Below are positions 1-6,389 of a stretch of DNA of 26,398 nucleotides, piece by piece. Position numbers and translations under genes: made by a program. This DNA is from an uncultured Opitutales bacterium. GTDB lineage: Bacteria > Verrucomicrobiota > Verrucomicrobiia > Opitutales > Intestinicryptomonadaceae. The stretch lies in the NCBI GenBank assembly GCA_900548185.1, contig URJJ01000033.1:1-26398 (forward strand). Reading direction: 5' to 3'. The notes under the pieces are model-generated. The model searched no databases. It saw only the letters and a list, made by a program, of their open reading frames with translations, and was not told the DNA's origin. The first letter of the stretch is position 1, and each line of letters begins with the position of its first letter.

Positions 1-103
1 GGCGGGCGGACAGGCGGGGGATTTTTTGAGGGGTGCGGATTTTTGCGGCTTTTTTCAAAACAAATTGACGGGGGCCGCGTTTTTGCTAGAGTCGCTCGCA
101 TAT

Positions 104-547
104 ATGAAAAGGGACGAGTATGGAAATCTTGCGGCGGTGAGCTTCATAGAGACTGCGATTTTCTTCGCCGTAATCGTGATTCTTGCCGTATTTTTCTATA
201 CGAATTATTACAGGGTGATAAGCCGCAGCCACATGTCCGTGGCGCGCACCTGCGTGTACGAGACCTTCCCGTCTGCGCTTGAATCGTACAAGATAGACAT
301 GGGGGAATACCCCTCGACTGCCCAGGGGCTTGAGGCCCTCGTCGCGCCGCCGCCGGGGATGGAGGACCGCTGGCGGGGCCCGTATGTGGCGGCCTCCCTG
401 CGCGACCCGTGGGGGCGGGAATACCAGTACGTATATCCGAGCGTCCACGGCGACGGGGTTTTCGATTTGTGGTCCCTGGGCCGGGATGCGTCTTCGGCCG
501 ACGACGACATCGCAAACTGGAAGTCGGACGCCTCCTCTTTCAGATAG
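104..547 (+). CDS. GspG-like type II secretion pseudopilin, divergent prepilin signal
   Basis: The protein is 147 aa. Residues about 60-140 match the GspG C-terminal domain: an ESYKIDMGEYPSTAQGLEAL block, then DPWGREYQYVYP, then GVFDLWSLGRD, and an acidic stretch ending in IANW. GspG is the major pseudopilin of type II secretion and forms the periplasmic pseudopilus. The N-terminus is a short charged leader (MKRDEYGN) followed by one hydrophobic segment (about residues 10-30). The usual G-FTLIE cleavage site is degenerate: it reads AVSFIE, keeping Glu+5 but with Ala where Gly is expected. I chose the ATG at 104 because it gives a pilin-like short leader; a TTG at 26 would add 26 unlikely residues. 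No clear Shine-Dalgarno is visible. No other secretion genes lie downstream, so this may be an orphan or the end of an operon outside the window. Confidence 0.82.
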   Translation: MKRDEYGNLAAVSFIETAIFFAVIVILAVFFYTNYYRVISRSHMSVARTCVYETFPSALESYKIDMGEYPSTAQGLEALVAPPPGMEDRWRGPYVAASLRDPWGREYQYVYPSVHGDGVFDLWSLGRDASSADDDIANWKSDASSFR

Positions 548-551
548 CCCG

Positions 552-609
552 CGCCCCGCGTTGCCGGATTGCGCCTGCGGCATTTCGCTTTCAGGCCGGG
601 GCGTTTTTT
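552..609 (+). terminator. Possible intrinsic terminator after the pseudopilin gene
   Basis: CGCCCCG at the left is matched by CGGGGCG immediately before a run of six T. A smaller GCCG/CGGC stem lies inside the long loop. It begins five bases after the stop codon. The loop is longer than usual, so this is tentative. Confidence 0.4.
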
Positions 610-869
610 GGGGAAGCCCGCATCCTGGCATGTTCCCGATTTTTCTAAAAAAATCCGGGTTTTCATAAATGGGGGCGTACTGCGGATTCGCAGGCGGAAT
701 TTTGCGCGCATGGGGAAGTCCGCCTGATTCGCCGTGCCGCGCCGCCTGGCTCATCGTTTTTTCCCGGCGCAATCCAACCTGTGCCCGCCCAAAAATTTAT
801 GATTATTTGGCTTTATTTTTTACGCCGGGGCCCGTTTAATGTGGAAAAGGTTTTTTAGGGAGGCCGAAC
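610..869. other. Gene-free stretch between pseudopilin and cinA-like gene
   Basis: No convincing gene. It holds a weak A/T-rich hairpin (635-659, followed by four T), an 8-bp inverted repeat (CAGGCGGA at 691-698 and TCCGCCTG at 719-726), and an A/T-rich patch (about 790-835) unusual for this GC-rich DNA. That patch includes TATGAT at 798-803 and probably contains the promoter of the next gene, but I could not find a matching -35 box. AGGGAGG near 857-863 is a good Shine-Dalgarno for the start at 870. Confidence 0.4.
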
Positions 870-1334
870 ATGAAAACTGTCGAAAAAATCATATCCGGGC
901 TAAGGGCCGGAAAGCTGAAAATCGCCGCGGCGGAGTCCTGCTCCGGCGGGCTTCTTGCGGACGCATTCGTGTCTGTGCCCGGGGCAAGCGACGTGTTTTT
1001 GGGCTCTTTGGTCTGCTACGACCCGAAAATAAAAAGGGGCGTATTGGGGGTTCCCGCAGCGGTTTTGAAGCGTGGGGTGGTCAGCGAGGAGTGCGCGCTC
1101 GAAATGGCCGAGTGCGCTGCGGAGCTTTTCAAGGCGGACATCGCCCTTGCCATAACGGGGTTTGCGGACAAGTCCGACGAAGACGGGGTGGAGGATGGCA
1201 CCGTATTTGTTGCGCTGAGCTCAAAGAACGGGGCGTGCGTCGAAAAGATGCTATTGAAGGGCCCGCGAAATTCAAACCGCAAGGCGGCAGTCAAAACTGC
1301 GCTCAAAATGCTGGAGGCGCATTTGGAGCCTTGA
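870..1334 (+). CDS. pncC: CinA C-terminal domain protein, PncC-type nicotinamide-nucleotide amidase
   Basis: The protein is 154 aa, the usual length for a stand-alone CinA-C/PncC domain. This family deamidates nicotinamide mononucleotide to nicotinate mononucleotide in NAD recycling, in the cytoplasm. The AAESCSGGLLA motif carries the expected nucleophile Ser23. Tyr50 and Lys55 of VCYDPKIKRGVLGVP sit where the family has its active-site Tyr and Lys. VSEECALEMAECAAELFKAD and the C-terminal helix also match. The loop after AITG is divergent: the family usually has a TGIAGP-type Gly/Pro-rich stretch, whereas here it reads GFADKSDEDGVEDGT. The GxR segment before the last helix is also loosely conserved. 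A strong Shine-Dalgarno (AGGGAGG) supports the ATG. The family call is firm; the exact activity is less certain because of the altered loop. Confidence 0.85.
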   Translation: MKTVEKIISGLRAGKLKIAAAESCSGGLLADAFVSVPGASDVFLGSLVCYDPKIKRGVLGVPAAVLKRGVVSEECALEMAECAAELFKADIALAITGFADKSDEDGVEDGTVFVALSSKNGACVEKMLLKGPRNSNRKAAVKTALKMLEAHLEP

Positions 1335-1355
1335 GCTTTCGCCCGCACGCGGTTG

Positions 1356-1390
1356 CGCGCTCGCTGCGCGTTCCCGTTTAGCGCGTTTTT
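1356..1390 (+). terminator. Possible intrinsic terminator after pncC-like gene
   Basis: CGCGCT (1356-1361) pairs with AGCGCG (1380-1385), followed by five T. It starts 22 bases after the stop. The stem is short with an 18-base loop, so confidence is moderate. Confidence 0.45.
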
Positions 1391-1527
1391 GTGGGGGCGG
1401 GGGCGGACTGGGCGCGGCATTTTGCGCGCCCCGCGCAAAAAAACCGCCTTTTCGGGGCCGAAATGGCTTGCAAATTCCGCAAACGATTGAAATTGTATAA
1501 GGGCGTTTCAAACAAACGCTTATATCT

Positions 1528-1533
1528 TATAAT
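1528..1533 (+). promoter_or_regulatory. Perfect TATAAT box abutting the DUF1080 start codon
   Basis: A consensus -10 hexamer lies two bases upstream of the ATG at 1536, inside an A/T-rich patch and with no Shine-Dalgarno. If it is a real -10, transcription would start at or just after the ATG. No good -35 sits 16-18 bases upstream, so it may instead be an A/T-rich translation-initiation context. Confidence 0.35.
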
Positions 1534-1535
1534 AT

Positions 1536-2372
1536 ATGATGAAAATGAAAAGGGGAAAATACTGTTTTAATGCGGCCGCGCTCGCGGCCATTGCCGCGCT
1601 TTGCGGATATTCCGGCGCCGATGCCGCGCCGTCTGCCAAGGATGCCTCGGCCGCCCAGGCCCAGACCGACAAAAAGGCGCGTGAAAAGGCGGCAATCGAA
1701 GCCAAGCAGGTATGGCAGAAGGACTTCAAGCGCGGGGCCGTCGAGGACCGCTTCATGAAGCTGAATGCGGATCCGGAACCCGGGCTTTCGTCCGGCTTTT
1801 CCGCAATCTTCGACGGGCGGACGCTGAAGGGCTGGAGGACGACGACCGGGAGCGCCAGGTTTGAAGTGGACGGGGGCGTCATAAGGGGCACCCGCAATCC
1901 GGCCGACGGCCTGAATTCATTTCTCGCGACCGAGAAGTCCTACAGGAACTTCATTTTGACGCTCGAATACCGCTGGGTTGAAAACGGCAATTCCGGCGTT
2001 ATGGTGAGGGCCGGCATAAACGGCCAGGGCCGCGTCGCCGGGCCCCAGATAGAAATCGAAACGGACAACCGCCGCAGGTGGACGGGCGGAATATACGGCG
2101 AGGCCGCGGGCGCATGGAAATATTCGCTCTCCCGCGAGGACCATGAGGCCGCAAGGGGGGCTGTCAAAGACTACGGGGCGTGGAACCGCCTGACTGTCAA
2201 GTGCGACGGCGGGCGCATACAGACGTGGGTTAACGGCGTGCCGTGCGCAGATTTCGATTCGTCCTCCGACAAGGACCTCTCAAAGTATAAGGAGGGCTTT
2301 GTCGCGCTTCAGGTGCATGCGGGCGGCTCCGGCATTTCGGAATTCAGGAACATAAAAATAAGGGAGCTTTGA
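1536..2372 (+). CDS. Exported DUF1080 (3-keto-disaccharide hydrolase domain) protein
   Basis: The protein is 278 aa with a Sec signal peptide (MMKMKRGK, then an Ala-rich hydrophobic stretch, likely cut near GADA-AP) and an Ala/Lys-rich spacer to about residue 75. The DUF1080 concanavalin-like fold starts at GFSAIFDGRTLKGW and ends at SEFRNIKIREL. Family hallmarks are visible: the FDGRTLKGW opening, NFILTLEYRW, NSGVMVRAG, GPQIEIE, the GGIYGE loop, WNRLTVKCDGGRIQTWVNG and GFVALQVHAGG. DUF1080 proteins are lectin-like beta-sandwich enzymes, some shown to hydrolyse 3-keto-glycosides. It is followed after 20 bases by a Gfo/Idh/MocA oxidoreductase, which fits an oxidise-then-cleave pathway outside the cytoplasm. 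The ATG at 1536 was chosen; one at 1539 or 1545 would barely change the signal peptide. Confidence 0.88.
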   Translation: MMKMKRGKYCFNAAALAAIAALCGYSGADAAPSAKDASAAQAQTDKKAREKAAIEAKQVWQKDFKRGAVEDRFMKLNADPEPGLSSGFSAIFDGRTLKGWRTTTGSARFEVDGGVIRGTRNPADGLNSFLATEKSYRNFILTLEYRWVENGNSGVMVRAGINGQGRVAGPQIEIETDNRRRWTGGIYGEAAGAWKYSLSREDHEAARGAVKDYGAWNRLTVKCDGGRIQTWVNGVPCADFDSSSDKDLSKYKEGFVALQVHAGGSGISEFRNIKIREL

Positions 2373-2392
2373 CTCCCGAGGGGAAAGGATTT

Positions 2393-3697
2393 ATGAAGAT
2401 GAAAAGAAGGGACTTTTTGAAGGGCGTCGGGGCCGCAGTGTTTTTCCCGGCCATAATTCCGGCGTCGGCGCTTGGCCGCGACGGGTTTGTGGCGCCCAGC
2501 AACAGGGTTGTGATGGGCTCCATCGGCCTCGGCGGCATGGGCTCAAGCAACACGTACAACTTTATGGGCGACAAGCGCGTGCAGATTGCGGCCCTCTGCG
2601 ACCCGTGTGCGGAGTCCAACCGCTACGGCTATTCCCACAACAATAAAAACGGGGCCGAATACTTCAAGGCCCGCCACAAGCTTGACGTTCCGGTCTATAA
2701 GGATTTCCGCGAGCTTCTCGCCCGCGGCGACATCGACGCCATAACGACCGCGACTCCCGACCACTGGCACGCGATAGTTGGAATAGCCTGCGCCAACGCC
2801 GGCAAGGACGTGTACGGCGAAAAGCCCCTGACGCGCACAATCGAGGAGGGCAGGCGCCTCTCGGACGCCGTCCTCAGAAACGGCGTCATATGGCAGACCG
2901 GCTCGTGGCAGCGTTCGACGCACGATTTCTGGCGCGCGTGCGAGCTTGTCAGAAACGGCGCCATCGGCAAGGTAAAGCTCATAAAAATCGGCCTTCCCGG
3001 CAACTCGCAGATAGGCCCCCTCGCGCCTGAGCCCGTCCCCGAAAACCTCGACTGGGACATGTGGCTCGGGCCCGCCGCCCGGGCGGACTTCCACCCGTTC
3101 AGGGCATTCACCACCTGGCGTTTCTTCTCCGATTACAGCGCCGGCAAAATCGCCGACTGGGGCGCGCACCATCTAGACATCGCCCACTGGGCAATGGGCT
3201 ACGACCTGAAGGGGCCGAGGACCATAGAGCCGATGAACGTCGAATGGCCAAAGGACGGATTCTACGACCTTCCGACAAAGTTCAAGGTTCGCTTCACCTA
3301 CGACGGCGGCGAAGTTGTCGAAATGGCCGACCAGAGCCAGATTCCCATGGGCCTTGAAATCATCGGCGAAAACGGGACCATATGGGCCGACCGCGGGCGC
3401 CTGGCCTCGAACCCGGCGACGATAGTGGACGAGCGCATAAAGCCGTCCGGAGCGCGCCTTTACGGCCTCAGGGGGGGGCACCACAGCTCGTTTATCGACA
3501 GCGTCCTGAACAGGCGCGCGGCCGTGACCGACATCGAAACCGCCCACCGTTCCAACTCCGCATGCCTCCTAGGCGAAATCGCCTACACGACAGGCCGGAA
3601 AATCGAATGGGACTGGGCCTCCGAAAAGATAATCGGCGACCCCGACGCGTCGCGCATGTGCTCGCGCGCCTACCGCGGCGACTGGCAGCTCATATAG
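2393..3697 (+). CDS. Tat-exported Gfo/Idh/MocA family oxidoreductase
   Basis: The protein is 434 aa. The N-terminus MKMKRRDFLKGVGAAVFFPA is a textbook twin-arginine signal (RRDFLK), so the enzyme is probably folded with bound NAD(P) before export. The Rossmann domain begins at VVMGSIGLGGMGSSN. The family EKP motif is present (DVYGEKPLTRTIEEGRRL), after a TPDHWHAIVGIACANAGK block typical of the DUF1080-associated subgroup. The C-terminal domain includes KIADWGAHHLDIAHWAMG, whose Asp and His residues lie in the usual active-site region. Members oxidise or reduce sugar hydroxyls. It sits between a DUF1080 protein and a HEAT-repeat protein with 20- and 17-base gaps, suggesting one transcript. I chose ATG 2393 because a GGGGAAAGGA Shine-Dalgarno precedes it; a TTG at 2369 would bury the Tat motif. 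The substrate cannot be read from sequence. Confidence 0.9.
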   Translation: MKMKRRDFLKGVGAAVFFPAIIPASALGRDGFVAPSNRVVMGSIGLGGMGSSNTYNFMGDKRVQIAALCDPCAESNRYGYSHNNKNGAEYFKARHKLDVPVYKDFRELLARGDIDAITTATPDHWHAIVGIACANAGKDVYGEKPLTRTIEEGRRLSDAVLRNGVIWQTGSWQRSTHDFWRACELVRNGAIGKVKLIKIGLPGNSQIGPLAPEPVPENLDWDMWLGPAARADFHPFRAFTTWRFFSDYSAGKIADWGAHHLDIAHWAMGYDLKGPRTIEPMNVEWPKDGFYDLPTKFKVRFTYDGGEVVEMADQSQIPMGLEIIGENGTIWADRGRLASNPATIVDERIKPSGARLYGLRGGHHSSFIDSVLNRRAAVTDIETAHRSNSACLLGEIAYTTGRKIEWDWASEKIIGDPDASRMCSRAYRGDWQLI

Positions 3698-3714
3698 GAA
3701 AGGATTCAAGCCCA

Positions 3715-5208
3715 ATGAAAAAACTGGCAGCTTTATTCGCATTTTCAGCAGTTCCTGCGTGGGCGCTTTTCGCGGCGTCCGCCTCCGACATATCCTCATA
3801 CCAAAGCGGCGGTTCAATGGCCTGGTACCACGAGCTGATAGCCGACGCCCGCTCTCCGGAAACCAAGGCTTCAGCCGAAAAGACCGTGATGGAGGCTCTC
3901 GCCTCCGGCGACATTTCAGACGAGGCTTTCCGGCTTTCCTGCAAAATCCTCAAGGCTTCGGCCTCCGACGAATGCGTCCGCTCCCTCGTCCGTTTCGCCG
4001 AAAATCCCGCCCGGGCCCCTTCGGTCTTTGACGTCCTCGTATCCCATCCGACGCCTGCGGCCGACGCGGCTCTGATAGGGATTGTCGAAAAATCCAAGGA
4101 CGAAAACGCCCTGGCGCACGCGGCCTACGCCCTCGGCTCCCGCGCGAGCCGCAAGGCTGTCGCCCCGCTTCTTGCGCGGGCGGAAAAGTCTTCGGGCAGG
4201 GTGCTGGACGCGTGTGTCGTGGCGCTCGGCCACATACCGGGCCGGGATTCGGCAGCAGCCGTCGCAAAAATCGCCAAGTCCGGGAAGGCCGACCCGTTTC
4301 TGGTTTCGACTGCGCTCGCGGAGCTGCGCGCTTCTTTCATCGCCTCCGGGGACACGGACGGCGCGCTTTCCATCTCGCTTTCCCCCGATTTCCGTCCGGG
4401 GCTGCTTTCGCTCGCCCGCATGAAGGGCGCCGGGGCGATGCCGGTTTTGGACGGGATTATCGTTTCCGAGGGCCCCAACGCGCGCTATGCGGCCAGGATT
4501 GCCAACAGCGGAAGGACGTTTGAAAACTCCGGAAAGCTTCTGAAATCCTTCGACGGGCTTTCCGAAGGTGCGAAGGTCGCCGCAGTGCGCAGTTTTGCGC
4601 TTTCCGGAGACAAGCGGTTCTTCCCCGCGATAAAGGGGCTTATCGACGGATCCGACTCGCCGGTTGCAATCGAGGCGATATACGCCTGCGAGTTCATCGG
4701 CACCGACGCCGCAGTCCGCCCCCTCATCGAAATACTCGAGTCTAAAAACGACAAGGGTAAGCGTCCGCAGGCTTCTCATGCCGCAGGGTACGTCCTTCAG
4801 ATGATGCCTTCCGAGGCCGTCAACAAGGCGCTGAAGTCGGAGTATTCAAAGACGAAGAGCCCGCTTCTTCTGAACGTCCTTATCGAGAGGGCCAATTTGG
4901 AGTATAGGGGAGAACTCATAAAGAGGCTTCTCGACTCCTCGGACCCTGACCTGCGCGAAATCACGTCGCTTGCCGAACGCCAGCTCGGGTACGGCGGGTT
5001 GGAGCCGCTGTTTAAGGCCATGCAGAAGTCCGATGACAAGGCGCGCTCCCGTGCGTTCCGCACAGCCGTCAAGTTCGTTGCTTCAGACCGCGACAAAAAA
5101 TTCAGAAAGGGAGTGGTCGAAAAATACTTTGGAGCCGCGAAGATGACCGACGAAGAGCGCCAGCTCGTGGAAACGCGCCTGCTGAACCCCCCGAAGGCAA
5201 AGAAGTAG
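3715..5208 (+). CDS. Exported HEAT-repeat protein
   Basis: The protein is 497 aa with a clear Sec signal peptide (MKKLAALFAFSAVPAWALFA, cleavage around residues 18-24). The rest is Ala/Leu-rich helical pairs typical of HEAT/armadillo-like repeats, for example ALAHAAYALGSRASRKAVAP, the block around VLDACVVALGHIPGRDSAAAV, and VAIEAIYACEFIGTDAAVRP. No catalytic motif is visible. HEAT solenoids usually bind proteins or ligands. AGGAAAGGA (about 3697-3705) is a good Shine-Dalgarno for ATG 3715. The open frame continues upstream to 3382, but only because it is a shadow of the oxidoreductase gene. It is the third gene of the DUF1080/oxidoreductase operon and all three products are exported, so it may scaffold the other two. 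That role is inference. Confidence 0.82.
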   Translation: MKKLAALFAFSAVPAWALFAASASDISSYQSGGSMAWYHELIADARSPETKASAEKTVMEALASGDISDEAFRLSCKILKASASDECVRSLVRFAENPARAPSVFDVLVSHPTPAADAALIGIVEKSKDENALAHAAYALGSRASRKAVAPLLARAEKSSGRVLDACVVALGHIPGRDSAAAVAKIAKSGKADPFLVSTALAELRASFIASGDTDGALSISLSPDFRPGLLSLARMKGAGAMPVLDGIIVSEGPNARYAARIANSGRTFENSGKLLKSFDGLSEGAKVAAVRSFALSGDKRFFPAIKGLIDGSDSPVAIEAIYACEFIGTDAAVRPLIEILESKNDKGKRPQASHAAGYVLQMMPSEAVNKALKSEYSKTKSPLLLNVLIERANLEYRGELIKRLLDSSDPDLREITSLAERQLGYGGLEPLFKAMQKSDDKARSRAFRTAVKFVASDRDKKFRKGVVEKYFGAAKMTDEERQLVETRLLNPPKAKK

Positions 5209-5260
5209 GAGCTCCCGAAAAGGCCGCAGAAAAAGTAAAAATAGCGCTATGCGTGCTTTC

Positions 5261-5291
5261 AAAAAGTCCCGGATTTTTCCGGGATTTTTTT
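5261..5291 (+). terminator. Strong intrinsic terminator of the DUF1080 operon
   Basis: TCCCGGA (5267-5273), loop TTTT, TCCGGGA (5278-5284), then seven T. A run of five A on the left could make it bidirectional. It lies about 50 bases after the HEAT-repeat stop. Confidence 0.85.
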
Positions 5292-5422
5292 GCGGCCCAC
5301 ATGGATTGGCATGTCCTGAAATGGATGAACGCCGGATGCGCAGCCTTCCCGCCTGCGCGGCCGCTTGCTTTCCAAACTTTGCGATTGCTTGAGTGTGAGC
5401 GATTGCGAAGCAATGCGCGTGG

Positions 5423-5455
5423 AAAAAGAAAAGGCCCCGGCGCAAGTCCGGGGCC
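5423..5455 (-). terminator. Terminator-like hairpin, repeat unit 1
   Basis: On the minus strand an 8-bp GGCCCCGG/CCGGGGCC stem is followed by TTTTCTTTTT. It is the most distal of three copies downstream of purN. Confidence 0.6.
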
Positions 5456-5578
5456 GGATTTGACAGGGCAAAACGAAGTTTTGCAGGTTGAGGGGCTATG
5501 CCAAAAAGAGCGGGTTGGGTTGGCTTTCCGAATTTTGCGATTGCTTGAGTGTGAGCGATTGCGAAGCAATGCGTGTGG

Positions 5579-5611
5579 AAAAAGGAAAGGCCCGGGCGTG
5601 AGCCCAGGGGC
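5579..5611 (-). terminator. Weakened terminator-like hairpin, repeat unit 2
   Basis: Same position in unit 2, but the stem has mismatches (a GGGC/GCCC core plus an interrupted outer part). The T tract is broken to TTTCCTTTTT. It is probably less efficient than the copies on either side. Confidence 0.45.
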
Positions 5612-5733
5612 GGATTCGACAGGGCAAAACGAAGTTTTGCAGGTTGAGGGGCTATGCCAAAAAGAGCGGGATGGGTTTGCTTTCCAAACTTTGCGATTGC
5701 TTGAGTGCGAGCGATTGCGAAGCAATGCGCGTG

Positions 5734-5767
5734 AAAAAAGAAAAGGCCCCGGCGTGAGCCCGGGGCC
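5734..5767 (-). terminator. Intrinsic terminator of the purN operon, repeat unit 3
   Basis: On the minus strand a GGCCCCGG/CCGGGGCC stem is followed by TTTTCTTTTTT, starting about 40 bases after the purN stop. This is the best-formed of the three copies and the first reached by transcription from purN. Confidence 0.7.
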
Positions 5768-5799
5768 GAATTTGACAAAGCAAAACGGAGTTTTGCAGG

Positions 5800-5820
5800 T
5801 CAAGGGGCTATGCCCCTTGA
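5800..5820. repeat. Perfect 9-bp palindrome enclosing the purN stop codon
   Basis: TCAAGGGGC, loop TAT, GCCCCTTGA. The purN stop (5808-5810) overlaps the loop. Units 1 and 2 of the upstream array keep only the left arm and the GGGGCTATGCC core. Confidence 0.85.
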
Positions 5821-6386
5821 GAGGCTATTTTGGCGATTACGGATGGGAGGAGTTCGTGTTCTGCTTTGTGTATTTTTGCCTCAAATGTTTCGAGGGTGTC
5901 CTCGGGGAGTATTTCCACGGCTTTCTGGGCGATTATCCTGCCGCCGTCGAGTTCGTCGTTTACAAAATGAACCGTGCATCCGCTCACTTTTGCGCCGAAA
6001 TTCCACGCCTGTCCGATTGCGTCTTTGCCTTTGAATGCGGGGAGCAGGCTGGGGTGGAGGTTTATTATCCTGTTTTTGTACGCGGAAGTTATAAGCGGGG
6101 GGAGGATGCGCATGAATCCTGCAAGAACCACGAGCTCGGAGCATACGAAGCGCAGGTTTTCGAGGTAGAGCTCGGAGCCCTTTTCGCTGAAGAAGGCTCC
6201 CTTTCTCATCGGGTCCAGATAAATTCCCTTCACGCCGAAATCGCGCGCTATTTGGAGCGCAGGGGCGTCGGGATTGTCGCTTATAAGGGCTGAAATTTCA
6301 ACGCCCGGAAGCTCTCCGGCCCTCCATTTTTCAAGGATGCTTTTGGCGTTTGAGCCCCTCCCGCTTGCAAGAATCGTAGTTTTCAT
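5808..6386 (-). CDS. purN: Phosphoribosylglycinamide formyltransferase
   Basis: The protein is 192 aa, normal for PurN. It transfers a formyl group from 10-formyl-tetrahydrofolate to GAR in the third step of purine synthesis, in the cytoplasm. The N-terminal ILASGRGSN phosphate-binding loop is present. The catalytic triad is readable as Asn109 and His111 in INLHPSLLPAFKG and Asp147 in ELDGGRIIAQ, each three residues on from the E. coli positions. The ATG lies three bases after the stop of the upstream AsmA-like gene, so the two are almost certainly co-transcribed with proA and the PfkB kinase. The stop codon lies inside a 9-bp palindrome, followed by tandem terminator-like repeats. Confidence 0.97.
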   Translation of the reverse strand: MKTTILASGRGSNAKSILEKWRAGELPGVEISALISDNPDAPALQIARDFGVKGIYLDPMRKGAFFSEKGSELYLENLRFVCSELVVLAGFMRILPPLITSAYKNRIINLHPSLLPAFKGKDAIGQAWNFGAKVSGCTVHFVNDELDGGRIIAQKAVEILPEDTLETFEAKIHKAEHELLPSVIAKIASQGA

Positions 6387-6389
6387 TTC

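Larger units (their letters stand above)
5369..5818. repeat. Three-copy 156-bp tandem repeat rich in hairpins
   Basis: Units start at 5369, 5525 and 5681, an exact 156-base period. Units 1 and 2 differ at about 13 positions; unit 3 matches until about 5818, where it runs into the end of purN. Each unit carries three hairpins at fixed positions. (a) ATTGCGAAGCAAT at 5402, 5558 and 5714 is a 5-bp stem with a GAA loop. (b) A GC stem, GGCCCCGG/CCGGGGCC at 5433 and 5745, is imperfect at 5589. (c) GCAAAAC/GTTTTGC at 5468, 5624 and 5780 has a 3-base loop (GAA, GAA, GGA). On the minus strand hairpin (b) is followed by a T-rich run. No coding role is supported; frames stay open through it only because 156 is a multiple of three. 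Confidence 0.95.

Noticed and set aside
86..772. A 228-codon minus-strand open frame
   Set aside because: It is antisense to the pseudopilin gene, rich in Arg and Pro, and has no domain; a typical GC-rich shadow.
1418..1433. A 16-base sequence (CATTTTGCGCGCCCCG) also found at 13150-13165
   Set aside because: One copy is the coding end of uvsE. Two short GC-rich matches in this window are not enough to claim a repeat family.
5083..5803. Long open frames through the tandem repeat on both strands, giving apparent 52-residue protein repeats
   Set aside because: They stay open because the unit is 156 bases, a multiple of three. Several frames are open at once, they overlap the HEAT gene antisense, and they have no ribosome binding site or known domain.
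5369..5818. CRISPR-like array
   Set aside because: The repeat units are 156 bases, directly adjacent, with no unique spacers and no cas genes.
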